A stretch of DNA of 64,000 nt from Ryuthela nishihirai (lineage: Eukaryota; Arthropoda; Arachnida; Araneae; Heptathelidae), in NCBI GenBank assembly GCA_038380435.1, contig JAWZYU010000030.1:65731817-65795816 (forward strand), given 5' to 3'. Of the stretch, positions 13,201-28,200 are shown in pieces. Made by a program: the position numbers and the translations under genes. The stretch's first letter is position 1. Each line of letters opens with the position of its first letter. Under the pieces are notes generated by a model that saw only the letters and a program-made list of their open reading frames with translations, did no database searches and was not told the origin of the DNA.

Positions 13201-16200
13201 ACTGAGAATGGTGCAAAAAGCAAAAACCTACCAGTGATCGGCAATCTTGTGGATGAAAACAGTTTGTGGATCAAAAGGGTCAAAAGGAGACTGGTTAAGA
13301 ATTGTGCAAGAAAACAGATGGGCCACAACCGACAGATCACAGCAGAATTAAACATTGGTGTGCAGAAGGTCACCTCTGAATGCACCATGTATCGTACCTT
13401 GTCACGAATGGGCTACAACAGCCACTGACAATGTCGAGTGTCTATGTTATCAGCAAAGAACACAAGTAGGTGTAGGAGCATCAACACTGAACTATTGAGG
13501 ATTGGAAAAAGGTAGCCTCAGACGAATCAAGGTTCCTTTTGTATCATGCTGATGGAAGGATCAGAATTTAGTGCAAGCAACATGAGGCCATGGAGCCATC
13601 TTCTCTGGTGTCAACAGTACAGGCCGCTAATGGATGTGTGGTGTGGGGGAATGTTTTCCTGGCACATATTGGGCCCCTGATATCCATCGAAGGATATCTG
13701 AAAGCCACACTATATCTGAACATCATTGCTGACCAAGTTCATCCCTTCATGGCTACAGTTTATCCTCAGTCAGATGGTTATGTTCAGCATAATAATGCAT
13801 CTGCTCATAAAGCACGTATCATCACCAAATGGTTCCAGGAACATGCTGATGAGTTTTCCTAGCTTCATTGACTTGCACAGCTCTCAAATCTAAATGCTAT
13901 CAGGTGTCTTGGCGATGAGGTGGTAAGGGCTGTTTGCAGTGAGACTATGCTGCTGTCCAATTTGCAGCAACTATGCGACACAATGATTTCCGTATGATAC
14001 AACATTCCTGCACAAAGCATCCAGTCTGTTCTGAAGGCCAAAGGAGGCACAACATGCTACTAGGTTGTTGTAAATATATAATAAACTGGCATCTCAGTGT
14101 ATACATTAATAGTGTTTTCAATGCACCAAGTGTATTAATTCTTTCTTAGTTGTAATTTCAGTAAAAAAAGTTTGATTTTTTTTTTGAGAAATAGAGTCCT
14201 AATAAAGTTCTAATAGGTTCTAAAATACAATTATAATGCACTAACATTTTTGACATGACTATTGTGTCATTTTCAATCAAATTACATAAAAAAGCAAGAA
14301 AACAAATTTTAAGACATATCCTGAAAATATTAGAATATATTCTTCAAGTTTGAGTTTTTTTTTTTTATAGCAACACTATGACCAACCATTCAGAAACTCT
14401 GGCCAAGACTCTATTCTCAATATTACTCAACTCTCAGCCCATCAAGGTACATATATACTTTTGTGTCCAAACAAATTATACAAATATGTTTCTGTTGTTT
14501 GGCAGTAACTGTAAAACTCTTTAAACTTTTGGGGCCAGAGTGGCTTGAGTCTGTAGTGTGCCAGGCTCATAATCTGTAGTTCCCAGGTTAGAGTCCCAGC
14601 TGGGTCAGCGTTGAGATTTATCTCTGCAAAATTCACCGTCCTGCCCATGGTCAGTAGGGGACACCAATGGGCTTGGAAAGGCCGCCGTCCATTGGATGGG
14701 ACGTTAAGCCGTGGCCCCATGTGCGGGAAAGCCATACTCTGTGCACGTTAAAGAACACACTGGATGGCCTTGACAGGAGGCTACCATCTGTCTCCCAACA
14801 ACTGTTCCATTGGGTCCCCTCTCCCAACCTTCTCTGAGCCTTCGGGGTCCATGTGACCTGGCCATTTAGCCCATGGTGTGCAAAAAAGTGCCGCTCAGAA
14901 GTAAAACAACCCAACCCTTTAAACTTACCTCGAATATTTTCTGTGAATCAATACATTATTTTACTAAACACTGAACACTTAAATAACCAAAAGTGTATAC
15001 TTTTGAAATCAAATGATATTATGAGAAAAAAAATTAGACAGAAATATCCTTGAATATATAAGATTGCAGCTCAGAAAATGGCAATTCACTGCCCAGTTCT
15101 GGTCTAGAACCCTGGTCTAGACACCTGAAAATTAGCATTAGTAAATAATAACCATAGAAAAGAAATTATTGAAGTCTTATGTATGAAAATTTTTATACTA
15201 GTAGTACATGTTTCCATCATGTGTGTCAACTGTGTGCCATCAGTGTATGAGATACTAATTAATGTATACACATTGTATCAGAATAATATGACCATCCCCA
15301 TTCCCATTATTAGGTAAGTGGTCATATTATTCTTATACGACTTTGTAAATAATAAAAATTCTTTGAAGAAAAAACTTTGAATTGTAGGCTTTCTTCACAA
15401 TCTTTGTCAAATAATGACCCTGGGATTTTAAAATATAATTTCCACACACATAACAAAACTTATCTGGCACATTAACATATCTGTGATGCTGCCTTTGTGC
15501 CATTTAAACACTAAAGTTCACTCTTCAACATACAGCACGTGTTTCTCCTACAATGAAAATAACAAGAATGGTGGTCTAAGGTTACTTTACATATTTTCTC
15601 CCACTTGGCAATCAATGTTGCCAACCATAAAAAGTAAAATATCGAGTATCTTCCCAGTTGCCTGGAGCTGTTGATATAGGAAAATCTTAATAGGTGTCAA
15701 AATGACCATCACATAAAAATGTGATGTGCTAGCCATTTTTTAAGGCCAGATCTGAAATCAGCACCTGAAAAATAGTTAAAGGCAGCTACAGTTGTTCATG
15801 TTATAAAAACCTTGGAAACCAGTGTTATTATTGATTTTTTTCAGAGTTAGGCTACCTCAATTGACTGGCTTACAACTTGCTGCGGATTTCTTTTTTCTTT
15901 TTATTATTTTTTTTACAGTAAAAAAAAATATCATTTCCTGAAAATGATGTGTGATGATACATGATGATGGTCTTGGATATGGAAGCAAAAAGGACTTCCT
16001 TGACACAGAAATCAGTCCTCATGTTGGAGGGAAATTTTGGCAAGTGAAAAGTGAAAGTCCAGCAAAATTTTTTTTTTTTAATTGCAGGTTTTTAAGTTTA
16101 TATTGAATGTTTTTATAAGTTTTACAAATTTTTACCTTTTCCCCTCAACATCTTCATTGTGCCACTCCGTTGTCAGACAGTTTTATTTTTGCCTTGGTGC

Positions 16201-19200
16201 ACTAACTTTTTGGTGCTTTGCCAGGATCCCCAAAATTCAACACCGAAAGAAAAAGTTCATAATGTTTAGTACAAAAAAAAGCCAAGAAAGTGTTCCTCCA
16301 TTTCAAAAACAGAATTGAAATTCTCATTAATATGAACAGTCCAAGTCACCTTATATAACACTGGGCAGTGTTGTAAAATATACCACACTGAAAAGAATCA
16401 TTAAAAAAATAAAATCATATTTAGAGTAAATATATTTTTCAAGAAGAAATTTCCTTTTAATTAATATATATATAATTTAGCTATTTTATTCATCAGGTTT
16501 TACAAAATTAAGCCTTAATTGCACAGTCCGATCTATTTTTTCACTATTCTTGTGAAAATGGCTTATTAAAATTAATATATTGATTTGTTTAGATTTTATA
16601 TTTTAATATAAATTTGTTTAGATTTTATATTTTAATAAAATTAAGAATTAAATTCTCTTTAATTCGGTAAATAAGATGACCTATTTTGATTAATTGGTTA
16701 TTTTTTTTAATGCTAAGGTTGACTTGTTTATTTGGCTCAGCATAGTTGGGAAAAAGACTGGACTTTTCTCAAAGTATGGTACTGAGAAGAAAAAAAAATT
16801 ATAATAAGAAAATAATTTTCATGTTTCAAATAAAGTGTTTTTTTTTGTTATTCAGAAATAGTCTGTTTTTTTATTCATGTGCATTATAAACATTTATGTC
16901 TGTTTTTTTTTAATAAATTTTTATTTGCATTGCAAGATGCATTTTCTACTACATGACTCTAAAAAATCTGTATTAAAATAAAAGTAATCTTTTTTGTTAA
17001 ATTTTTATTTTCACAAAATATACAGATTAAAATGCTGACTAATTTGCCACATAACATGCAATAATTTCTTTCATTAGTTATTTGGAAAAAAAAAAAGTTT
17101 AAATTTTTTTTTTTTGGGGGGGGGGTGTAAACCAGTTTTTCAGGTGGAACCCTGGAAGGGTTAAGGCAGACATTCATAGACATCCGTTTGCTTTATTGGA
17201 AGTGCGAGTTGTTGATTAGTGGAGAGAAACTTTGTTATTTTACCTTGCTTTAGGTCAGTGGTTTTCATTTTTTATTTTCTTTTAATACCACTTTCAAAAA
17301 AAAATATTCTGCTCATCATAAAATAAAATGAAGCATCAGCAATAACTTGTCACTACTGTTTGTTTATCAGGTAATTTTAATGCTATGTAGGGAGTGGGAA
17401 TTTAATGAATTGAACTATAACAAAAGTTTGCAAATCTCACTGAAAATTGCTTTTGTTTAGGTGAGGCTAAAGGCCTTTTCAGCATTTGCCATTCAATATA
17501 TGTCATTGTATCTTTATTATATAAATACTGCTAAAATTTGGCACTATCATTAATACCGAATAAATAATGTTATTGGTACCTTTGCTGTATAAACAATTCG
17601 ATACAGAAGTATTTTATTAATATGTAATACATTATTATTACATATTATATAGGTTATTTTGATAATACCAAAGGAATGGTACAGAAGTAATTCTAGCATC
17701 CAAGAGTTCTGGGAAACTAGCTTAGATGAAGAGCAATGAATGGAATTAGATTGTAGTTGACTCAAAAAACGCTTTATATTATATATATAACACTTGTGAC
17801 TATTACCTAGAAATAATATTAAGTGTGAGAGAAATCACACTAATAAAAAGCACCAAATATATTTTAGTTATAGAAAGATTCTTCATTTAACTTTGATAAT
17901 TGATGTAGCTGAGAATGTTTCTTCAATGGATATATTTTGACCTGAATGAAAGTAAAGTCTTAGTAGTTTTAAGCTAATTTGTTGATATTCTTCTCTGGCT
18001 TTAGTCTAATCTGTATTTTAAAGATTCCTCCTTTTATAAATCCCATGAAAAATTCAGTCTCATGTGAGCTTATGAGATTTTCTTGCAAGTTATGCAAGTT
18101 TTTTTTTATTGAAAAATGTGGAGGTTTTAAACATGATACAATCTAATTATATTCACTACTGAATATCTGTGATAAAAAAAAAAGAGAAATATTTGAAATT
18201 TGAAATTTCTGCAGAAGAGAAATAACATTTTTTTTAAATTTAAATGGAAGCACTTTATTTTTGTTCACAAAATATATTGAAATCACAAATATTGTCAAAT
18301 TTTTTAGTTGAGTTTTTTTATTATTTTGGTAAAAGGTTCAAACTTTGTCTTGCATTAAAAAATATGTTGCTTTGAAAATCTAAGATTAAATTGAACTCCT
18401 TAAATTTTGTAGAATATCATTTAGATAGACAAGTTAACAATTCCAGCTATCATTATAGAATGATTACCATCAGGGGTCAAACTTTTAGTACTCAAACATA
18501 AAAACCTTTAATGTTTTAGGTAATGACTCAGTTCTCTATTATCATAAGCTCATTTCACACCACTAGTTTTAATAATACAGAGCTCCTTTAATTTTTTTTG
18601 AAACCAATATGTTTCTTAAAATTTCTGTATTATATATATGCTCTAAATACTTGATCTTTGCATCAAAAATTAGAATTCCTCCTATTAAACTATTTCCAGA
18701 AAGCACAACTGAAGCTGATATATCATTAGCTGCAATGGATTACCCTGATAAAACTTCAGAGGTTAAGGCTCTATCTACTGATAAACATGAAGTACATATG
18801 GATCCTGTTTCTCTTGAAGGGATTGATGATGTTCTCTCAAGAAATGATGTATCAATTACAAGAGACTCATCTAAATATGGATCTTCTCCCATTGATGTAC
18901 CATCAAAACGTAGAATGTACCTTCCACACTTAGCCATCATATCACCAACTGACATGTCTTTAGAAGCTCCATCATCTCCTGGATCTGAAGAAGTGGTAAA
19001 ACTCTTTTCTCAGATATATAAAATGTAAAAAATATAAATTACACCAAGTAATCCCTATATGCTAAATAATTACTATCACTGGTGCCAATTGCCTTCAATT
19101 TTTTACTAAATGCTTCTCTTATTTTCTACTGATGTGTTATATTCCAAAATAAATGTAATTTTTATGCATGCCTTCTATAAGTAAACAGTGCTGCTTATTT

Positions 19201-22200
19201 AATGTATTTCTTAGGGCTTGGATGATTCAGTCAGTGGCAAATTGGTTCACAATATAATATTCCCAGGTTTCAGTCTGACATTGCAAGCATTGAGATTTTC
19301 TAATTTGTTTCCATTAGCAAGAAAATTTTTTTTATTAAAGTTCAGCCATTAAAGTTAAACCAGGGATGCACAACAATGTAGACCTTGAGATCAGAATTGA
19401 TTCTTAATGGAATAAAGTGAGGGGATTTAACTGGGGGGAGGGGGTCATGGTTTCAATCTTGGGACTGTGGAAGACAATAATCCCAGGAATATTTTATCTA
19501 ATTTTTTAGACATAAAAATAAGTGCTATAATGCTATTTAAAAATTATAAAGATGTATTCAAATTAACTTTTATTAGTAAAAAATTCAAATTTAATTATCT
19601 TCTCTAGTAAAATCTTTACAAAAAACAGAGCCTGTTTAGATACTTATCCCTTAACCTAGCTCATCTTTAGTAGAAAAGGCTGAGCAACTAGAGACCACTC
19701 ATTCACTCTCTGTAGATATTGGTTGTATAGTTTAAGTGCATCAAGTAACTTCACTAAACTTTTTGTTAGTTTGGAGGTTTCTTTAAAATAATAGCATATC
19801 ATTTTACACTATTTTATTGAAGTCTACCCTTCCAAGTAGCTTCTTGGGTTTTAAGGCTGATTTAATGGCATCAGCCAATTTTTCACTTAAGCTGTTGGAT
19901 CTATTGTAAAATTTTAAACTGATTCCAAATCTGAGTTTTCAGACTTGGAGTCAGTAATAGCATTGTGTTCTGGGGCACTGTTGTTGAATAATTTATTCAT
20001 CAAATCATTACACACTTTTGAAATTTTTGTTTTCATTGACATTAGCAATTCATCTATATCTGCACCATCTATTTCACCACTTTGTACAAATATCTCATCA
20101 GCAGTATAAGATCCTCATTTCATCTTTCTATTATACAAATTTTGATTGCCTGGAATTGTTTCTTTGACATCAGGCCATTTTGTTCTTTTAAGGCACTGAA
20201 AAAGTACTAAAATTCCTTTGCTTGTTAAAAGGGTTGTGTCCCTCATCCCAGCATTTCTACAGACAATTTACTTTAAAGTGCCTAACAGTTTGTGTAGTTG
20301 AGCCACTAAAATATCACCAATGAGGCAATTAGAATAATTTAAATTCATTGCTTTGAAATTGACCCAATGCTTGAAAGGTTTATAAGTGTGTATGATTCAA
20401 TATTTTGCACTCCAAAAGCAAAGTTAGTTCATTCTTTTGTGCGATAATAATTAAACTTTGAAACACTGAAGGTCACTGAAATAACCTAGCCTGGGGTATT
20501 TATTTTATTTATTTATTATATAACACAGCAACACACAAATCTGTACTTGCATCTGAAACAATCCTAATTGTTTTTTGATGTTTAGTGCTTTTTAGCTGCA
20601 ATGATGAGGAAACTGGCAGGTAATATCTGCTGTCTAACCATTGGTGGATAGTGCCTTGCAGCAGCTGCAATTTCCTGCCTGCCTGCATGCAAGTAACAGG
20701 GTCATGTGATGACCTTGATGGGGCAATGCTTTGGCTTGGCTAGTACTGGAGCAAAAATGCACTGGTGATGTAATCTGGCTGTTTTCGTTAAGCTCATGAT
20801 TTGCATTTAAAATTGGAGTGTCAGTTTCATGCATTGCAGTTAATTGTAATCTCAGCTATTCTACCATATCTTTGCTAAGAAGGCAAGATACAGTTAACTC
20901 CTTGAATAATGCTGTTACAATTTTGAACTCAGGAAAAACAGAGCACACTAAATCGTCTCTCTACAATTCACACTAGCACATTGATTAAATCAGTAATGAC
21001 ATCCTGTCCAAATGCTGGTCTCAGAACAGTTCAACCCGAGGTGTACAGAATCGCTCTGGAACCACATAACACCTAAGAACATTAATCTGTGTGCCTGAGT
21101 CAACAATTGCAGCAAACATTTTACTGCCACAACAAACTTTGACTTTCTCAAGTTTGCTTAATTTAATTGCTGTTTTTTTTTTCTGAAATTTTGCTGCTTA
21201 TTTCCTCTTTCTGCACAAACAAATGCATACCTTTGTGCAGAGTGCTCCATCTTCTGTTATACTTTCACACTGTTCAGCTACAACACTGCACACCTGCAGA
21301 TGGCAATTTGCTTGCATTTTGCAATCTCAAACATTCTCATTGCAAATGGCACAAAGGTCCACACTCAAATCATTGACTCACAATGTTTTTTTTTATGTCT
21401 GAGCTTGTGTATTACTAATGGGAACTTTGTACTTTGATGGAAAATCTGTTGCAGGAGAGAGGACCTGACTTTTCTGAACACTGGGTACATGCCAAGTGCT
21501 GGCCAATGCACTCAACAAGTTCCCAAGGCTTTAACTGATTAGGGCGCTCATGTAGAGCTACACACTCTCTCATTGTAGCTGGTACTTTGGCCTTGATCAT
21601 ATTAGTCACCAAGAGGTCTACGAGTCCCACTTGTGTGTTGACTTTTCAGCTATCTAAATAGTATTGCTACATTTATCTTTGGATCGCTCTCAAAAGTATG
21701 CCAAGTCTCTAGATAATTTCTTTGCTCCATCAAGATGTCATTTAAATTCCACAGCAGATATTCTGCAGTGGTCCAAGATGTATTTTTTTAATTTATTGAA
21801 GTTATCTGTGTCTTCCTCGGGCAATGAGGTGACGAGAATCATACAACCTCTCCCTAAAAATCAGAAGGATGACCTTCATTCACATGTCTGTTGGTGAAGT
21901 GTTCTAAACTAGTGAAGTACTTCCCATGCACTTGAAGTAATAGAGGCATTTTAGGGGGTGAACCCAATGTCGGCTGCAGAAGGGGCATCCAATGCTGCAG
22001 TTCCTTAACTGCTTACTTGCGTGATTGGACTCGTGTGAACCGAACCCAGATGAGTTGTTTTCATTACCAGACTTGCCATGTGTTCTGGAGCTTCTCCAGC
22101 TCAAAGTCCTGCTGTGCCTGCTCCCTATGCAATTCTCTATTGGTATTCTCTCTACATTCTTCATATTCAAGTCAGAGCTTGAGCATGGAATAATCCTTTG

Positions 22201-25200
22201 ATCCGTATTTTTGCGCATGTGCACCGGAATGCTCAGCCATCTCGAAAGCCATGAAACCTACACTTTGTTTCTCCTAACATTTCAGTTCCAAACTCGTCCA
22301 TGAGCTGTTCTGTCCAATTGTGTTGTATCTACAAGTGTGTGTGAAATCTTTTTCACTTTACTCTGTGTGTTATATGGCATGGCATGGAAAAACACTCGAT
22401 ATATTGACCAAATTTACAGGCTAGATATTACCAGTACTGAAGTTCTTGAAAAATAACTCCACAGATGAAACATTCTCTTGCAGCACACAACACAATAAAA
22501 AACATTACCTTAATGGGAGCCACTTGTACCCACTCCTTTTGACTCCATGACAACAATACCATATATCATGACTCTCTTTCATGAAATTGTGATGGAATTG
22601 TTGGTAGGAAAGTTATTTTTGGGTTCTCTAAAATTTCAGCCCTGGTGGCTAGAAATTACTGCTATCTGCCACCACCATCATTATTGTTGCAGTTATTATT
22701 GCTGCTATTACTTATGACTTAATTTAAGGAATATGGAATGTCAATTGAAGATTTTTCACTGTAAAATATAGAAGAAAAAGCCCAGATTTAAAAATTTAAA
22801 GTTGACACATTTGTGTTAATCCATTTGTTATTTAGCATCACTCTCTCTATCTCTGAGGTTATTCCTAGCAGTTGAGGCTAATGTGATCTGAAATTTGCCT
22901 ACTGCAGTTGATGAACAATGTAGTTTATGTTTTATTAAACATATAACTGTTTTTCTTTTAATTTGATAGTAGTAAAAAATTTATAATTTTTTTTAATAAC
23001 ATACAAAAGGTGACCATGAGGAAGATACTAGAGTGAAAAATGGGAAATATTATAAATTACTGTGAAAAAATAGTTATGGGTGTTTTACCTCTAAGTACCT
23101 TTTTGCACACAATGGGTTAATGGGTTAAATGCCAAGTTACAAGGTCTCAGAGAAGGCTAGGGAAGGGGATCCACTGGACAGCTGTTAAGAGACAAATGAT
23201 AGCCTCCCATCATGTTCTTTAATGTGCACAGAGTATAGCTCTCCTGCTCATAGGACCAGAGCTTAATGTCCTATTTGATGGATAGTGACCTTTCCAAGCT
23301 CAGTGATGCCCCCTTTTACCAGGGGCATTGTGAGAGTTCAGATAAAATTCTCAATGTGGGCACAGTTGTCACTTAAATCTGGAAACTTCAGATTATGAGC
23401 CTGGCTTGCTACTGATTGAGCCAGCCCTTGCCAATAAATATGGAAAATGTACAATTAAATGTAGTATTTTTAGGAAAAAATGTTCTCTAAATATATCTGT
23501 GACTTTGAAACTTTAAAAGTTGAAAGCTAAATTATAACAGTCTATTTATATACCAAGTAGCTGCTAAGTAACTTTTGTGTAAATTTTAATTATGATCTAT
23601 TATGCACATTTAAGACTAAACAAAAATCCATATGTAAAGAAAATTTGCCAAAGTCCATGATATTGAAGCATTATGAAATTAATAATTTTTTTAAAACAAA
23701 GAAGGTACTCTGGTACACAAAGGACAGAGATAACTCAGGAGCTCATTTGGGCTTGTCCTGGTTCTCATACAATATATATACACAGGAAAATACCTTCTGG
23801 GTTAATAGTCAGATATGCTAACCACTGGCCCATACCTGGTCTAGTGGTTAGCATACCTGACTACTAATATTGTACAAAAAATTTAGATTGAATTTATAAA
23901 CTTAAGCTTATATAAATTACATGTAATCTGCTGAAGATAAGCAATTTGCTTTGTAAGAACTTTTGCAAAGTCATAAAATGGTTTGTATGATGAATAAAGC
24001 TGTTTCTGTTTAAAAAACTGATGGTTCAGATTTGTTTTTTGTTTATCTTTAATTGTTTCATATTTTTTATTTTATAATAATTATAACTAGCAAATTTGCC
24101 CAGAGTTGCTCAAGTCTGAAAGTCTGTAAAATATATAATAGATAGCACTTTTCACCTCGCATGCCTTCATTTGGCATAAAATTCATTATGATTGATTTCT
24201 CTCCTTTTAGGGGAAAAAAGGAGTGCACATAATTTGAAGTTGTGCATAGTACTCTGCAAATTGGAAGTTTCTAAACCAAAAAACAGTATTTCTCACTTAG
24301 AAAATAAAACCTTTCAAATAATTTTATGTCTAGCAGAGTTATTTAGATGTAATTTGTCAGGCATAGCTAAATATATAGTCTGTTATGTGCCTTTATAGAT
24401 ATATTAAATATGGACAAATTTTGTATGGCAGGTCTAAGTTGTGCAAAATTGTGTACATGCTTAGAATGCATTTTACAGTGAAAATGAAAAAAAAAATGTT
24501 TTTTTTTAATTTTTTAGGAGTTATGCATTTATTAATTTAAGGAATATTTTAATAAAATACATGTAATACACATTTTTTAAATTAAGTTAATTATTCTAAT
24601 GTCCAAAGTAAATACTTCATAGTTTTTGAAGTATTCTTTTCAACAAAGAATCTTGTATCTCACTCTTGCTTTTTTGAATGACTTCAATGTCCACAAGAAG
24701 GCTCATGCTATTTACCCATTTATGAAATGATAGCTTTATCACACAAGAAACAGAAAGAACCTAATTAAATCATTTCTCCTTTTAAAGGCAACAATGATTT
24801 TTGAATTATTTACAACAATCGCTAATGTTAAGTCTATGGGAATTTAAAGAAATTCAACCCAGTCTACAACAGTTTTTGTTCACTCCAGTAGGTCACACAC
24901 AGACTACAACCCCCCCCCCCCCCCCTGCGGGAAGAGAAAAATTCATGCAAACTTTAGTACCTTTAGTTCTTTAAGTGCTGACTGTATATGCAGACACATG
25001 CAAACTTTCTTCTTTATATATATAATATTAGTATATATGTCAAATAGTTATGTAAATTGATAATTGTATGTTGATATTGTAATTGAGATAGTAACTCTTA
25101 TGTTTTTTATAATTAGAGGCATAGACGTCGAGGTATTCTCAAGCATCCCCACTACAATAGAACAATATCAGAATCCAGTGATGATTTATGCTTCTCCCCA

Positions 25201-28200
25201 ATAGAAACATCTTCTGCAGACACATCCGGAAGCTTCAGTGAAAGTCAAGAAGATAAACCAAAGAAAAGTGTCAGATTCAGTGAACATGTATCACGAACTA
25301 TTTACAGGTAATCTTACTTGTTCCACTTATTTTACTGACAACCCTTGTTGACCAACTTTGCAAAATATTTTATGCCTTTGTGAAGGTTTAATCATATTTG
25401 ATATATCTTCTCAGCCTCCCCAAAATAATAAAATGTGTATAATTCATTATTAAAGCTAAAGAAAAACATAATATAGTGTACTTAAAACCTGCAAAATATA
25501 AAAGGAACATTCATATCAAATGTATTTTATGATTTAAGGAATATTTTAATAAAATACATGTAATACACATTTTTTAAATTAAGTTTTATAATATACACAT
25601 CTGGCATGCATTTCAATGGGGGCACTTGAACTTAATACCTGCATACACTTCTTTATGTCATTGAGAACTCTGTAACATTCAATAAATTTTGAATATGCAT
25701 TACTTACATTGTTAAAAATAGAAAGCGAGAAGTAGAAAGCTCTTGCTTTAGCATAAGATCTTTTGTGGATATCTGCAGCAAATGTTTCTTTTGTCCTTAT
25801 ATGATAACTTTATATTTACACTCAAATCCAACAATTTTTTTTATGGATTGTATAATGTATAAGACTGAATATATATACTCAGGCCCAGATCTAGAAAAAA
25901 TGGGGGTAGGCAAAAAACTGGATTTGTGTTGCAGTATAACATTTCCCCCTCCAATTTACAGGTCATGAAATGTACATAAATTTATCAATTTTTTGCCTTT
26001 ATTATCCTTACTAGCCTTCTCAAAAGGTGGGGCCATGATTCCCTTGCACCCCCTCCCCTGTATAGATTTATAGTTCACTTTATAAGTTAATAATCCTCAT
26101 TTTTCTCACACTGCACTCATTGTGAGTAAAGTTTCCACAATCTGGTAATCTTTAAAGCAAGTTATAGCCATATTTATATATAGGGAACTGATTCTGGTGT
26201 CTTTTTGTAGTTGATATAATTCAGAAATGTGTCATATGCAAAACTTACAATTTTTTCCTAATTTGCATAGTGTTAGCAATGTAAAAATATCCTGATTGCC
26301 AACAATAGAACAGTGATTCTGTTAACATGAAAATTTCAAAGTTGTAATTTAGGGCTGGTACATTACAGCCTGTGTTACTTGTATCCCATAAAACAGTGAA
26401 ACAGGTCTAATTTTTGGGTTTTGTAATACGGCTAGATGAAAATTACTTAGTCTAAAGGTGATTACCATTAGCAGAAAGAATTAAGTGGAATATGGAATTA
26501 TTGAAACACATTTTTTCATAATCAAGTCCGTGTTCTGAGACTTGGATCCTTTTGACTTGCTTTTAGTTTTTTGTGCAGAAAAAATGCATTGTATTGAGAT
26601 AAAATAATCCTACTACACACATAGGCATCAATTTTTAGCTTATGATAAGTACAGATTTAACTGTGGATTTCTAAATTTCTGTCCATTCAGGATCTAATCT
26701 CAATAATTAATCTATGTATATGATTTAAAAAATTTTGGTATGAATTCAGAATATTCTGGAATTATCATCATCATCATCATCCTCAAGCACCATGGGCTAC
26801 GGAGGTCCAACCAGACCATGCAATTTAGTTCTCCAAGCAAGTCTGTCCTGAGCTACATCTACTGCATCTGCCCACTGCACACCAATTCTAACAACGTCCT
26901 GTTTGACATTGTCTGCCCACCGCATTCTAGGTCTCCCCCTCTTTCTAAGGCCTTTAGGCACATTGTTCATAACTCTATTTGCCAATCTATAATTATCCAT
27001 ACAGGCAACATGGCCAAACCAACGGAGTCTCTCTCTACACAATATGCTGCTTAAAGGAGGTTGCAAACTCCTTTTCCTAACCTCATCATTAGTTACAAAG
27101 TTGAACCACCTAATGCCCAAGATACTGCGTAAGAATCTACAATCAAAATCATCTAGTTTCCTGTTATCTTGTTTACAAAGTGTCCAAGTTTCACTACCAT
27201 AACTAACCCTAGAAAGAACCAAACTATTATACAGTCTAATTTTAGTCTTTAGGTGTATACACCTATTTCTCCACTCCATAGATTCTTAAAAGTCCCGGCA
27301 GGAATCCCTATCTGTCTGTTAATCTCATGCCGCACATCACCATTATCTGTCACATAACTCCCAAGATAATTAAACTGTGACACCTGCTCATGACTGCAAC
27401 CATTCAGATTAACTGAATCACAGACTGCCTGACCAATTTTCATCACTTTAGTTTTCTCTCTGTTTATAACCAAACCTACTCTACTACCAGTTTCATCAAC
27501 AGCTCGAATGAAAGAGTTCATCTCATCAACATCATTTGCCAAAAGGGCTAAATCATCAGCATAATCTAAATCAGAAATTTTCATATCTCCAGCCCATTTT
27601 AGGCCAAAATATTTCCCTTGAAGTGAATTTCGCATAACATAATCAATAACCAAACTAAAGAGAAAAGGAGACAAAATGCACCCTTGTCGAACACCAGAAG
27701 TAATGCTAAATCAATTGCTACAAGCCTTACCAACTCTCACACATGACTCAGTGTTATTATAGAGAGCTTTCATTATGTTAACTAACTTGTCTGGTATATC
27801 ATATGATCTTACAATCAACCACAAATTATGACGATCAACAGAGTCGAAAGCCTTTTTGAAATCAACAAAGCTAGCAACCAAAGGTTTCTGAAACTCTAAA
27901 CATTTCTCAAGAATCTGCCTAAGTGAAAATATCTGATCCACACATCCCCTACCACTTCTGAATCCACATTGCTCATCACGCAATTGACTGTCAACCAGAT
28001 TCTTAATTCTATTAAGCACAATCATGGAAAGAACTTTACCTGGAACAGAGAGAGTAGGCTGATACCCCTATAGTTATCACAAGAATTGCGATCACCTTTT
28101 TTGAAAATAGGGATAACAATAGCTCTGGTAAAATCCTTAGGAACCATGCCTTTATCATTAAAGATATTCAGAATTTCAGTCATCCAAGTGGTAACCGAAA

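Larger units (their letters stand above)
12631..18699 (+). other. DNAAF2 intron 3
   Basis: It contains a Tc1-like element (12927-14100), a SINE-1 with a perfect 10-bp target duplication and a 58-bp miniature palindromic element. Bases 15340-18699 are AT-rich, with homopolymer runs and no open frame resembling a gene. A CAGTGGTTTTCA-type sequence near 17257 recalls a hAT terminus but has no partner. Confidence 0.8.
18996..25116 (+). other. DNAAF2 intron 4
   Basis: It contains a degenerate SINE-1 head, an unidentified decayed coding-like stretch, a Ty3/Gypsy gag-protease relic, a minus-strand SINE-1 and a tRNA-like hairpin. Bases 22265-23077 might include an LTR of the Gypsy relic but no pair was found. 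Bases 23870-25116 are AT-rich and contain a 16-C run near 24910; nothing else is recognised. Confidence 0.8.

Noticed and set aside
21904..22000. Zinc knuckle (CPFC...H...C) in the Gypsy relic
   Set aside because: The cysteines fall in a different frame from the Gag-like sequence, which reads through the same DNA as MPLLQPTLG. It is a frame artefact.
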